Shown: positions 1-8,477, counted from the stretch's first letter. The stretch is DNA of 41,910 nt from Alphaproteobacteria bacterium (GCA_018969785.1 JAGWXR010000004.1:1-41910); one strand, 5' to 3'. Numbers and translations: made by a program. The notes: generated by a model not told the origin, from the letters alone.

Positions 1-1
1 G

Positions 2-136
2 GCCGACCGCGTACGCTGGGAACACATTCAGCGCGTCTACGAACTTTGCGGCCAGAACGTCTCCGAAACAGCACGGCGGCTTGCCATGCACCGCCGCACG
101 CTGCAACGCATCCTCGCCAAGCGCTCGCCGAAATAG
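2..136 (+). CDS. RegA/ActR/PrrA-type response regulator, C-terminal end only
   Basis: The reading frame enters from the left edge and gives 44 residues before a TAG stop. They form a Fis-type helix-turn-helix: a helix ending in [17 protein letters not shown], a turn, and a recognition helix with [13 protein letters not shown]. This is the hallmark DNA-binding end of the RegA/PrrA/ActR redox response regulators of alphaproteobacteria, which are phosphorylated by the membrane kinase RegB/PrrB and control respiration, photosynthesis or nitrogen genes. The receiver domain and the partner kinase lie outside the window. The gene converges on mmcB with only 15 bases between stops. Family assignment is from sequence seen; the redox role is family knowledge. 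Confidence 0.85.
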   Translation, partial: ADRVRWEHIQRVYELCGQNVSETARRLAMHRRTLQRILAKRSPK

Positions 137-151
137 GATCGCGCGCACCCG

Positions 152-598
152 TCAGGATTCGGGCGGCATCGTGCCTTGCCGCGCGAAGCGCTCGGCCGCG
201 CATCTGGCAAACCGGATCAGCGTGGCCTTGCGCCGCGCAGCCGACACCCTGAGCGCCTGCGAGGGCCTGAGGATCGCCCCGCCAAACCGGTCGGCGACGA
301 TCAGCCCGTGCTCGGCCGGCAGGTGGCTCTCGGGAAAACCCTCGGGCACGGCAAAGAAATACTGGTCGCAATAATCCAGGTACTCGGGCCACTTCCGGTC
401 CCCGCGGAGATCCTCGACGCTCACCTTGATCTCGACGCCCACCAGGCTCCCGTCGGCAGACACAGCCGCCACGTCAAGGCGCCGGCCGCTCGCCAGCACG
501 AACTCGCAGAGCGGCGCATGTCCCAGCGCAAGCATCAGCCGGCTCACGCCGCGTGCGACGTCCGCGCTTGACCCATAGGAGCGATAGGTTCCAGACAT
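152..598 (-). CDS. mmcB: MmcB family DNA repair protein (DUF1052)
   Basis: This 148-residue protein resembles MmcB, a small alphaproteobacterial protein required for mitomycin C resistance in Caulobacter, and is probably a nuclease of the PD-(D/E)XK type. The visible core supports that: RRLDVAAV with D42, followed by GVEIKVS with E56 and K58, then a conserved RGDRKWPEYLDYCDQYFF stretch. I chose the ATG at 598 because the reading frame upstream is not MmcB-like. I looked for a LexA-type GTTC-N7-GTTC box upstream, as expected for a damage-inducible gene, and found none. It stands between the convergent regulator end and the terminator of the diiron gene, so it is probably a single-gene unit. 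Confidence 0.85.
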   Translation of the reverse strand: MSGTYRSYGSSADVARGVSRLMLALGHAPLCEFVLASGRRLDVAAVSADGSLVGVEIKVSVEDLRGDRKWPEYLDYCDQYFFAVPEGFPESHLPAEHGLIVADRFGGAILRPSQALRVSAARRKATLIRFARCAAERFARQGTMPPES

Positions 599-632
599 GG
601 ATCCATCATAGCCCGACGCCCGTCGGCACGGC

Positions 633-663
633 AAAAAGGGCGACCCGCGCGAGCGGGCCGCCC
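633..663 (-). terminator. Rho-independent terminator after the diiron protein gene
   Basis: On the minus strand a GC-rich stem (GGGCGGCCCGC pairing with GCGGGTCGCCC, one G-T pair) closes a four-base loop and is followed by five T residues. It lies 26 bases past the stop of the ferritin-like gene and before mmcB, which separates the two transcription units. Confidence 0.8.
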
Positions 664-688
664 CTTTGTCACGATCCGTCGGAAAGGA

Positions 689-1810
689 TTATTCAGCCGC
701 AAGCAGCGGTGAACGCGATCCCTTGCCCGAGAAATTCACCGTCTGCAGGAAACGGATGCCTTCCTCGGCAATGTCGTCGCCCACCATACGGTCACCCTCG
801 GCCTTGAGCTCGTCCATGTTCACATACATCGCATAGAAGGGCTTGGTGCGGTCGGTGATGATGCCGGCCTTGAGCAGCGTCTTGATCAGGACGCGGAAGA
901 TGTCCGTGGACTCCTTCATGCGTTCCTTGCGCTCCGCATCCGTGATCGCTTCCATCAGGGCCTGCTGCGCATCCTGCCACTCGATGCCGATCATCGCGTA
1001 GACCGACTTCATCTGCTCCGGATTGATCAGGTTGAACAGCAGCGTCTGGAAGCAGCTCGCGGCCCAGTCCTCGACGATGTTCTGCTCTTCCGTCGTCAGC
1101 TTGGGGATCGTGCGATCGGCCCAGATCTTGCCGAACTTGTGATGGAAAGCTTCGTCCGTCATGACCAGCTGCGTCAGGCGCACAAGCAGCGGATCGCGCG
1201 AGCGCGTGTAGAGCGTCGCAAACGCGCCCATCGCCAGGCCCTCGACCAGCATCTGCATGCCGACGATCTTCTTGTAGACCTCCGGCGCAAGCACCAGTTC
1301 CGTGAGCAGGTTGCCGAGCGTCGGGCCAACCGGCAGCGGCTTGCCCCAGCGCGCCTGGATGTAGCGCGCAAAGCCCGTCACGTGGCGCGCTTCCTCGCGC
1401 GCCTGGTTGGCGGCATATTCCTGCGCGCCGGGATCCTTCAGGATGTGGCAGAGCGAAGCCGACAGCGACAGCGCCCCCTGCTCGCCATGCAGGATCGACG
1501 ACAGGATCCAGCGGGCCGATTCATTGGCGAACCGGACGCGGTCACGCCCCGAGATCTTCTCGCCAAGCTTCGTCTGGAAGATCGGGAAGAACTCGTCGGG
1601 CAGGATCGACACGTTCTCGAGGTCGAACGGCTCGCTGTAGTCGATATACTTCTTGTCGAGCGGATCCCAGAAATGGTCATGGGTCGCCGAAATGATCTTG
1701 TCGAACGCCGTTGACCGCGCGTTGTAGCGGTCCGCATTCATCATCGCCGGAAAATCGGTCGGATCCAGCGCATCGTAGGCATTGTCCTTGGTGATCTGGG
1801 TGATCGTCAT
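689..1810 (-). CDS. Ferritin-like diiron protein, probable oxygenase/hydroxylase
   Basis: This 373-residue protein has the complete carboxylate-bridged diiron signature of the ferritin-like fold: E110 in HGEQGAL, E140 and H143 in REEARH, E190 in LVEGLAMG, and E220 and H223 in TDEAFHHKFG. It is much longer than a ferritin or rubrerythrin, has no signal peptide or membrane segment, and has a C-terminal helical extension from about residue 255. That size and ligand spacing fit soluble diiron oxygenases such as the AurF type better than iron storage proteins. The substrate is not readable from the sequence. The ATG at 1810 is preceded by GGAAG. The gene diverges from two MMPL exporters across a region with twin palindromes, so a shared lipid-related pathway is plausible but inferred. 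Function is uncertain; diiron binding is well supported. Confidence 0.8.
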   Translation of the reverse strand: MTITQITKDNAYDALDPTDFPAMMNADRYNARSTAFDKIISATHDHFWDPLDKKYIDYSEPFDLENVSILPDEFFPIFQTKLGEKISGRDRVRFANESARWILSSILHGEQGALSLSASLCHILKDPGAQEYAANQAREEARHVTGFARYIQARWGKPLPVGPTLGNLLTELVLAPEVYKKIVGMQMLVEGLAMGAFATLYTRSRDPLLVRLTQLVMTDEAFHHKFGKIWADRTIPKLTTEEQNIVEDWAASCFQTLLFNLINPEQMKSVYAMIGIEWQDAQQALMEAITDAERKERMKESTDIFRVLIKTLLKAGIITDRTKPFYAMYVNMDELKAEGDRMVGDDIAEEGIRFLQTVNFSGKGSRSPLLAAE

Positions 1811-1857
1811 TGTCTTCCGGTCCCGTGTTTGAGAGAGCAGCGCATCGAACCAAATTA

Positions 1858-1894
1858 TGACGCCGGCGTCAATTTAAAAATGACGCAGGCGTCA
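1858..1894. promoter_or_regulatory. Twin palindromic operator, TetR-type by shape
   Basis: Two near-identical dyads stand 23 bases apart centre to centre: TGACGCCGGCGTCA at 1858-1871 is a perfect palindrome, and TGACGCAGGCGTCA at 1881-1894 differs only at the centre. Similarity continues into the right flank (AATTTA and AACTTTA). Read on the minus strand each begins TTGACG, so the dyads could overlap a -35 element of the diiron gene 48-84 bases downstream. TTGAC...GTCAA dyads of this size are typical of TetR-family repressors; RutR is a known example with a different core. The regulator itself is not in the window. Confidence 0.6.
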
Positions 1895-2314
1895 ACTTTA
1901 TGATGCCACATGCAAGTTAGAACCGTCTTAATCTGCATCGTGTTATGCTTAACGCAACCTGTGATTGCATTATGGAGCAAGACTGAGGCAAACGACCCAC
2001 ACACCCGCCCGGATTGGCAAAAAACCGAGCAAATTGTTCGCCGAGCCGGACCGCTGTGTTACAGTATTTTAAAATGGTCCGGTGCGTCCAATTTCAAGGT
2101 CCGCCGGCCACCTGTTTGTCGCGTGGTGGGGATGACCGCGCGCCATGGGGTGAGGGTCGGGAGGGAGCAAGGGGCAACTCAGGCCAGCGGGTCGAAAGAC
2201 TGCTGCTGGAATGAGAGGCCCGGTCGACCCCTTTCAGCTCTGGATGAAATGCGTGGGGACTGCAACGCCGCCGAGGCCAACAAGCCGGCGACGAGTGGGG
2301 AGTGAACGAGTTCG
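1895..2314. other. Intergenic region between the diiron gene and the MMPL genes
   Basis: About 420 bases with no gene I can support. The left part is AT-richer than the surroundings. An inverted repeat of CCGGACC at 2046-2052 and GGTCCGG at 2076-2082 flanks a TAAAAT hexamer at 2070-2075, which could be a -10 element, although no good -35 element is spaced from it. GGTCCG recurs at 2098. The open frame covering 1910-2305 begins with a hydrophobic stretch but then has no coherent composition and no match I recognise, so I do not call it a gene. Confidence 0.5.
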
Positions 2315-5056
2315 ATGATTACGATTCTTGAGACAATCTTTTTCCGCGGGCGCGTGCTCCTTCTGGCATCGCTGGCGCTCTTGACCGTTGTCCTCGGCCT
2401 TGAGGCAACGAAGCTGCGCATGGACGCAGGCTTCTACAAGGGCATGCCCACGAACCATCCTTACATCGAGACATTCCTCGAGTATCAGGACCGTCTGTTC
2501 GGCGCCAACCGCGTCATCATCGTTCTCCGCAACACCAAGGGCGACATCTGGAACAAGGAGTTCCTGAAGTCCCTCAATGAAATCACGCAGGACATCTTCT
2601 ACCTGCCCGGCGTCGACCGCAGGACCGTCACGAGCCTCTGGACCCCGAACACGCGCATTCTCGAGATAACCGAAGACGGCATCAACGCGCGCGACGTGAT
2701 CCCGGGCACCATCACGCCCGAAGAGATGGAAGGCGCCGCCATCAAGCAGCTGCGCAATGACGTCCTGAAAGGCAACCTCGTCGGCCGCCTCGTTTCAAAC
2801 GACTTCACCGCCGCCATGGTGGTGACCGAGTTGCTCGAATACGACCCGGCGACACAGAAGCGGCTCGACTACATCGCCCTCGGTGAGGAACTCGAGGCCA
2901 AGATCCGCGCCAAGTTCGAAAAGGACGGCCTCCAGGTCCACATCATCGGCTTCGCCAAGAGCATCTCCGACATCGCCAAGGGCGGCATCGAGGAAGCACC
3001 CAAGTTCTTCGGCATCGCCTTTGTCCTGACGGTCCTCTCGCTCTGGCTTTATTGCCGCGACTGGAAGCTGACCTGGCTGACGGTCCTTTGCTCGGCAACC
3101 TCGGTCGTCTGGCAGTTCGGCCTGATCACCCTGCTGGGCTTCGGCCTCGATCCGCTGGCGATCCTCGTGCCGTTCCTTGTATTCGCCATCGGCACCAGTC
3201 ACGGCGTACAACAGCTGAACATGATCACCGCCGAGCTGGCACACGGCTCGAACCCCGAACGGGCCGGTCGCTCGAGCTTCCGCGGCCTACTGGTCCCGGG
3301 AACCATCTCGATCCTGACCGACGCCGTCGGCTTTGCGGCCCTCTACGTGGTTCCCATCCCGCAGATCCAGGAACTCGCGATCACGGCAGCCATCGGCACG
3401 ATCCTGAAGATCGTGACCAACCTGATCATGCTGCCGGTCATGATGACCTACTTTACCTTCCCCGAGAACTATCGCGAGAAGGTGATGAAGGCACGCGAAC
3501 GCCGTTTGCGCTGGATGAAGCTTTTGGCCGTATTCGGAAAGCCCGCCGTGGCGTTCCCGGTATCGGCAGTCTTTTTCATTGCCTTCTGCTTTGCGGTCTA
3601 CAAGAGCAACGAACGCCACATCGGCGACCTGCACGCGGGCTCGCCCGAGCTGCGCCCGGGCTCGCGTTACAACGTCGATGCCAAGCTGATCTCCGAGAAG
3701 TTCTCGCTGGGCCTCGACCTCTTTACGGTGATCGTCGAGACACCACCGGAGTCCTGCGTGGACTACGACTCGATGGTCTACATGAACGAGTTCAGCTGGT
3801 ACATGCGCAACGTCGAGGGCGTGCGCGACGTCCAGAGCGCCGCGTTCACCGCCAAGACGATCGCGGCAGGATGGAACGAAGGCAACCTGAAATGGCGCGC
3901 CCTGCCCCACGACCGGTCGGCGCTCGTGCAGGCCACGGGCCCCATCGGTTCGAGCTCTGGCCTCCTGGATAACAACTGCACCATCATGCCGCTGCAGATC
4001 TTCCTGACGGACGGCAAGGCAACCACCATCAAGAAAGTGGTAGAGGCGGTGAATGCCTGGACGGCAGCCCGTGGCTTCGCACCCGTTCTCTCCGCAGGTC
4101 GCCCCAACGGCACGCGCGTGATGCCGCCGCAGTTCCTGCCTGATGGCAAGCCGATCCGCGACGAGCAGAGCCCGACCACAAGTTGGACGCTTGCGCGCGA
4201 GCAGGCCGACGGCCTTGTGTACACGGCGCCGGCCCTCGCCAAGGACCAGCCGCAGACCTGGACGGTGAAGGGTTACATGCGCCCGCCATCCGACAGGATC
4301 GACCTGCATGGCCTCGTCGGCGAACCGGTCAAGGGTGCAGAAGGCACGCTTGAAGTCACGCCCGGCAAGGACGGCAAGGCGCAGGTGGCCCTCGCGGCCC
4401 TGATTGCGAAGCCGGAATTCGCCGGCGCCGAACTCTTCGTCATTGACGGCGTGCCGGATTCCTTCGCGATCCGCATGGCTTCGGGCAACTCGGGTGTCAC
4501 AGCCGCCGTGAACGAGACCGTTCACACCTACGAGCTGCCCTCGGTCCTCATCGTCTATGCGATCGTGATCTTCCTGACCTACATCACCTATTGGGACTGG
4601 CGCGCCGCAGTGGGCTGCCTCCTGCCGCTGACCTACGCCACGTTCTTCGGCTACTGGTTCATGATGGAACTGGACATCGGCCTGAAGGTGTCGACCCTGC
4701 CCGTGATCGTGCTGGTCGTCGGCATCGGCATCGACTACGCCTACTACATCTATAACCGCCTCCAGTACCACCTGTCGCGCGGCCAGAACATTACGGACTC
4801 CTACGCGGAGACGGTGCTGGAAACAGGCAACGGCGTGTTCTACACCGCGCTGAACTTCGCCATCGGCGTTTCGACCTGGTCGCTCTCGCCGCTGAAGTTC
4901 CAGGCCGACATGGGCCTTCTGATGACCTTCATGTTCATGGTCAACATGGTCATGGCCCTGACAGCCCTGCCGGGTCTGGCCGTCGTGATCGACACCGTAT
5001 TCCCGCGCAAGAAGCTTCCCTACGCGGGTCCCGAGCCGGGAGGACACTGGCAATGA
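2315..5056 (+). CDS. MMPL/RND family exporter, first tandem copy
   Basis: A 913-residue inner-membrane protein of the RND superfamily, MMPL branch. The layout is the expected duplicated one: a membrane helix at about 11-30, a large outside loop to about 225, five helices to about 385, another helix near 410, a second large loop to about 740, and five final helices to about 895. The second-half helix carries the MMPL proton-relay motif GIGIDYAYY (G803, D807, Y808); the matching first-half position reads GTSHG (293-297) instead. C481 (PPESC) and C555 (DNNC) in the second loop are shared with the downstream copy and may form a disulfide. MMPL proteins typically move lipids or hydrophobic compounds using the proton gradient; the cargo here is unknown. 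The ATG at 2315 follows GGGGAG at a somewhat long distance. No membrane fusion protein is adjacent. Confidence 0.9.
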   Translation: MITILETIFFRGRVLLLASLALLTVVLGLEATKLRMDAGFYKGMPTNHPYIETFLEYQDRLFGANRVIIVLRNTKGDIWNKEFLKSLNEITQDIFYLPGVDRRTVTSLWTPNTRILEITEDGINARDVIPGTITPEEMEGAAIKQLRNDVLKGNLVGRLVSNDFTAAMVVTELLEYDPATQKRLDYIALGEELEAKIRAKFEKDGLQVHIIGFAKSISDIAKGGIEEAPKFFGIAFVLTVLSLWLYCRDWKLTWLTVLCSATSVVWQFGLITLLGFGLDPLAILVPFLVFAIGTSHGVQQLNMITAELAHGSNPERAGRSSFRGLLVPGTISILTDAVGFAALYVVPIPQIQELAITAAIGTILKIVTNLIMLPVMMTYFTFPENYREKVMKARERRLRWMKLLAVFGKPAVAFPVSAVFFIAFCFAVYKSNERHIGDLHAGSPELRPGSRYNVDAKLISEKFSLGLDLFTVIVETPPESCVDYDSMVYMNEFSWYMRNVEGVRDVQSAAFTAKTIAAGWNEGNLKWRALPHDRSALVQATGPIGSSSGLLDNNCTIMPLQIFLTDGKATTIKKVVEAVNAWTAARGFAPVLSAGRPNGTRVMPPQFLPDGKPIRDEQSPTTSWTLAREQADGLVYTAPALAKDQPQTWTVKGYMRPPSDRIDLHGLVGEPVKGAEGTLEVTPGKDGKAQVALAALIAKPEFAGAELFVIDGVPDSFAIRMASGNSGVTAAVNETVHTYELPSVLIVYAIVIFLTYITYWDWRAAVGCLLPLTYATFFGYWFMMELDIGLKVSTLPVIVLVVGIGIDYAYYIYNRLQYHLSRGQNITDSYAETVLETGNGVFYTALNFAIGVSTWSLSPLKFQADMGLLMTFMFMVNMVMALTALPGLAVVIDTVFPRKKLPYAGPEPGGHWQ

Positions 5057-5093
5057 ACCCGACCAGGGCCATGTTATCAGGATAGGAAATCAG

Positions 5094-5122
5094 GACACCC
5101 GCTTCAGGCTGGAGCAGGTGTC
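5094..5122 (+). terminator. Weak hairpin between the two exporter genes
   Basis: GACACC and GGTGTC form a six-pair stem with a 17-base loop, followed by ATTGTTTTG. This could be a leaky terminator or attenuator that lowers expression of the second exporter relative to the first. Support is weak because the stem is short and the T-run is interrupted. The rest of the 121-base gap shows nothing else I recognise. Confidence 0.3.
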
Positions 5123-5177
5123 ATTGTTTTGAGCGCCTTCTTTGCAACTGCAAGTCAAACCAAGATAGTCCAAGCCC

Positions 5178-7919
5178 ATGATCAGATTTCTCGAGACCAT
5201 CTTCTTCCGCGGCCGCGTTCTCGTGCTGGCGATCATTGCCGTCGCGACCATTTTCCTCGGCTTCGAGGCAACCAAGCTGCGGATGGACGCGGGCTTCTAC
5301 AAGAGCCTGCCGACGGATCATCCCTACATCGACACCTTCCTTGAGTACCAGGACAGGCTGTTCGGCGCGAACCGGGTGATCATTGTTCTCGACAACACCA
5401 AGGGCGACATCTGGAACAAGGAGTTCCTCAAGACCCTCGACGAGGCAACCAAGGCGATCTTCTACCTGCCGGGCGTTGACCGTCGCACGGTGACCAGTCT
5501 GTGGACCCCGAACACGCGCATTCTCGAGATCACCGAGGACGGCATCAACGCCCGCGACATCATCCCGGGCACATTGACACCCGATGAAATGAATGCGCCG
5601 GCGATCAAGCAGCTGCGCAATGACGTGCTCAAGGGCAACCTCGTCGGGCGCCTTGTCTCCAATGACTTCACCTCGAGCATGATCGTCACCGAATTGCTCG
5701 AGTATGACCCGGCAACCCAGCAGAAACTCGATTACATCGCCCTCGGCGAACAGCTGGAAAGGGAAATCCGCGGCAAGTTCGAGAAAGGCGACCTGAAGGT
5801 CCACATCATCGGTTTCGCCAAGAACATTTCCGACATTGCCAAGGGCGGATCCGAATCCGCACCGGTCTTCTTCGGCGGCGCCTTCATCCTGACTGTCCTG
5901 GCCGTCTACTTCTATTGCCGCAACTGGCCACTCACGATCATCACGGTCGGCTGCTCGCTGACCTCGGTCGTCTGGCAGTTCGGCATGATCACGCTGCTGG
6001 GTTTCGGCCTCGACCCGCTGGCAATCCTGGTGCCGTTCCTCGTCTTTGCGATCGGCACCAGTCACGGCGTTCAGCAATTGAACATGATCACCGCCGAGAT
6101 CACCCACGGCTCCACGCCGGAGCAGGCGGCGCGCTCGAGCTTCCGCGGCCTTCTGATCCCGGGCTCGCTCTCGCTTGTGACGGCAGTCGTCGGCTTTGCA
6201 GCCCTTCTGGTAGTCCCGATCCCGCAGATCCAGGAGCTGGCCATCACGGCTTCGATCGGCACAGGCCTCAAGCTGATTTCGAACCTCATCATGCTGCCCG
6301 TCATCGTGTCGTACCTGAAGTTCGACGACGGCTACAAGGCGCGCGTGACAAAGGCCCGCGACACCCGCTTGCGGTTCATGAGGCTTCTCGGCGTTTTCGG
6401 ACGGCCTGCCGTGGCCTACCCCGTGACGGCAGTGTTCCTCGCCATGTTCGCGGCCTCGGTCTACTACAGCCAGAACCGCCATGTCGGCGACCTGCACCCG
6501 GGTTCGCCGGAACTGCGTCCCGACGCCCGCTACAACCAGGACGCCCAGGCCATCTCCAACAAGTTCTCGGTTGGCCTCGACCTCTTCACGGTCATCGTGG
6601 AGACGCCGCCCGAGTCCTGCGTGGACTATCCGTCGATGGTCTACATGAACGATTTCAGCTGGTACATGCGCAACATCGAAGGTGTCCGCGACGTGCAGAG
6701 CGCCGCCTTCACCGCCAAGACGATCGCGGCCGGCTGGAACGAAGGCAACCTGAAATGGCGCGCCCTGCCCCACGACCGGTCGGCACTTGTGCAGGCGACA
6801 GGCCCCATCGGGTCGAGCTCGGGCCTGCTTGACAACAATTGCACGATCATGCCGCTGCAGATCTACCTCGTCGATGGCAAGGCCACGACCCTCAAGAACG
6901 TGGTCAAGGCCGTCGAAGCCTGGATGGAAGCGCGTGGGTTCCCGCCGATCCTTTCGGCCGGAAGGCCCAACGGAACACGCGTGATGCCGCCGCAGTTCCT
7001 GCCCGATGGCAAGCCCATCCGCGACGAACAGAGCCCCACGTCGTCCTGGACGGTGAACCGCACCCAGGCCGAAGGCCTGGTCTACACCGCCCCGGAGGCC
7101 GTCAAGGATCGTCCGCAGACCTGGACGGTCAAGGGCTACCTGTCGCCACCATCCGACAAGATCGAACTGCGCGGTCTCGTGGGTGAGGCCGTCAAGGGTG
7201 CGGAAGGTACGATCGAGGTGGTTCCCGGCAAGGACGGCAAGGCCAAGGTCGACCTGCTGCCGCTCATCTCCCGCCCCGAATTCGCGAACGCCGAACTCTT
7301 CGTGATCGACGGTGTTCCGGACGCATTCAACATCCGCATGGCGTCGGGCAACTCTGGCGTCACGGCAGCCGTGAACGAAACGCTCGAGATCTACGAGCTC
7401 CCCTCCACGCTGATCGTCTATGTGATGGTGTTGTTCCTGACCTACATCACCTACTTCGACTGGCGCGCCGCAGTGGGCTGCATGCTGCCCCTGCTCTTTG
7501 CGACCTTCTTCGGCTACTTCTTCATGATGGAGCTCGACATCGGCCTGAAAGTGTCGACGCTCCCCGTGATCGTGCTGGTGGTTGGCGTCGGCGTCGACTA
7601 CGCCTACTACATATACAACCGCCTGCAATATCACCTGTCCGAAGGCGTCAGTATCACCGAAGCCTACGAGGAAACGATCCTCGAGACGGGCAACGGCGTG
7701 TTCTTCACAGCCCTGAACTTCGCCGTCGGCGTGTCGACCTGGTCGTTCTCGCCGCTCAAGTTCCAGGCAGACATGGGAACGCTGCTGACATTCATGTTCA
7801 TGACCAACATGATCATGGCCCTCACGGCGCTGCCGGGTATCGCCGTCGTGATCGACAGGCTCATGCCCCGCAAGAAGCTGCCCTACCCGGGCCCCGAGCC
7901 GGGAGGCCACTGGCACTGA
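5178..7919 (+). CDS. MMPL/RND family exporter, second tandem copy
   Basis: This is a paralogue of the gene just upstream: also exactly 913 residues, with every checked landmark displaced by the same 2863 bases, so there is no net insertion or deletion between them. By eye about four fifths of residues are identical. The soluble loops are more alike than the membrane helices, and both end KKLPY-x-GPEPGGHW. The key motifs are kept: GTSHG at 293-297 and GVGVDYAYY with D807 and Y808, plus C481 and C555. RND proteins act as trimers, so the two products might form mixed assemblies or handle two related cargoes; that is inference. The two genes probably share a promoter, with the weak hairpin in the 121-base gap tuning the ratio. 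The cargo is unknown. Confidence 0.9.
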   Translation: MIRFLETIFFRGRVLVLAIIAVATIFLGFEATKLRMDAGFYKSLPTDHPYIDTFLEYQDRLFGANRVIIVLDNTKGDIWNKEFLKTLDEATKAIFYLPGVDRRTVTSLWTPNTRILEITEDGINARDIIPGTLTPDEMNAPAIKQLRNDVLKGNLVGRLVSNDFTSSMIVTELLEYDPATQQKLDYIALGEQLEREIRGKFEKGDLKVHIIGFAKNISDIAKGGSESAPVFFGGAFILTVLAVYFYCRNWPLTIITVGCSLTSVVWQFGMITLLGFGLDPLAILVPFLVFAIGTSHGVQQLNMITAEITHGSTPEQAARSSFRGLLIPGSLSLVTAVVGFAALLVVPIPQIQELAITASIGTGLKLISNLIMLPVIVSYLKFDDGYKARVTKARDTRLRFMRLLGVFGRPAVAYPVTAVFLAMFAASVYYSQNRHVGDLHPGSPELRPDARYNQDAQAISNKFSVGLDLFTVIVETPPESCVDYPSMVYMNDFSWYMRNIEGVRDVQSAAFTAKTIAAGWNEGNLKWRALPHDRSALVQATGPIGSSSGLLDNNCTIMPLQIYLVDGKATTLKNVVKAVEAWMEARGFPPILSAGRPNGTRVMPPQFLPDGKPIRDEQSPTSSWTVNRTQAEGLVYTAPEAVKDRPQTWTVKGYLSPPSDKIELRGLVGEAVKGAEGTIEVVPGKDGKAKVDLLPLISRPEFANAELFVIDGVPDAFNIRMASGNSGVTAAVNETLEIYELPSTLIVYVMVLFLTYITYFDWRAAVGCMLPLLFATFFGYFFMMELDIGLKVSTLPVIVLVVGVGVDYAYYIYNRLQYHLSEGVSITEAYEETILETGNGVFFTALNFAVGVSTWSFSPLKFQADMGTLLTFMFMTNMIMALTALPGIAVVIDRLMPRKKLPYPGPEPGGHWH

Positions 7920-7943
7920 GAGCCCCGGCTTTTCGCCATCGAC

Positions 7944-7980
7944 AGGGGGTCGGAACAGGGATGTTCCGGCCCTCTTTTTT
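7944..7980 (+). terminator. Rho-independent terminator after the exporter pair
   Basis: GGTCGGAACA and TGTTCCGGCC form an imperfect GC-rich stem with a short loop, followed by CTC and six T residues. It lies 24 bases past the stop of the second exporter gene and ends that transcription unit. Confidence 0.8.
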
Positions 7981-8021
7981 GTGGCAAATGCTGACCTGCC
8001 AGAGCACGGGAATCAGCAAGG

Positions 8022-8477
8022 ATGCTCGAACGGATCATCGCCTTTCTCGATGCGCGCATGGAACAGGGCGCCATCAACCCCGACCCCTTCGAACGCGCAC
8101 ATGTGGCCGTGGCAGCCCTCCTCGTCGAGGCCTCGCGCATGGACGGTCACTACGAGGCCTTTGAGCAGGGAACCATTGTCCGGATCATCCGCGACACGCT
8201 GAAACTGCCCCCGCAGAAAGCCCGGGAGCTTCTCGCGCTCGCCGACATACGCCAGGCCGGCACCTGGGACGACTGGATCTTCTGCCAGGCCGTCAAGCGC
8301 AGCTTCGACAGGGCCGAACGGACCGACATCCTGGAAAAGCTCTGGGAGATCGCGATGTCAGACGGCCAGCTGCACAACCTCGAAGCCATGATGCTCAACC
8401 GCGTGGCCGAGGAACTAGAGATCCCGCTGCCCGAACGCGAGCGCATTGCGCTGAAGGCAAAGGCCACAGCAGGCTGA
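8022..8477 (+). CDS. TerB family protein (COG4103-like)
   Basis: A 151-residue, mostly helical, acidic protein of the TerB-like group. The recognisable core is AHVAVAALLVEASRMDGHYEAFEQ early on and LWEIAMSDGQLHNLEAMMLNRVAEELEI near the end. These are two copies of the helix pair with acidic metal-type positions (MDG, SDG) that define this fold. TerB proteins are linked to tellurite resistance and membrane stress, but single TerB-like proteins like this one are common in alphaproteobacteria without other ter genes and have no settled role. No other ter gene is present in the window. The gene sits after the exporter terminator and converges on the nitroreductase, and its stop codon lies inside a shared hairpin. 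Confidence 0.75.
   Translation: MLERIIAFLDARMEQGAINPDPFERAHVAVAALLVEASRMDGHYEAFEQGTIVRIIRDTLKLPPQKARELLALADIRQAGTWDDWIFCQAVKRSFDRAERTDILEKLWEIAMSDGQLHNLEAMMLNRVAEELEIPLPERERIALKAKATAG

Noticed and set aside
599-700. Possible LexA box upstream of mmcB
   Set aside because: No GTTC-N7-GTTC or close variant on either strand in the available upstream region.
1910-2305. Open frame of 131 codons on the plus strand, starting with a signal-peptide-like stretch
   Set aside because: The hydrophobic start is followed by sequence with no coherent composition or family resemblance; it ends just before the MMPL start and lies in the control region.
5121-7916. A 931-codon open frame antisense to the second MMPL gene (and a similar 588-codon one under the first)
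   Set aside because: It mirrors the conserved MMPL codons, so it appears in both copies for that reason alone; composition is H, D, G, V rich and non-globular.
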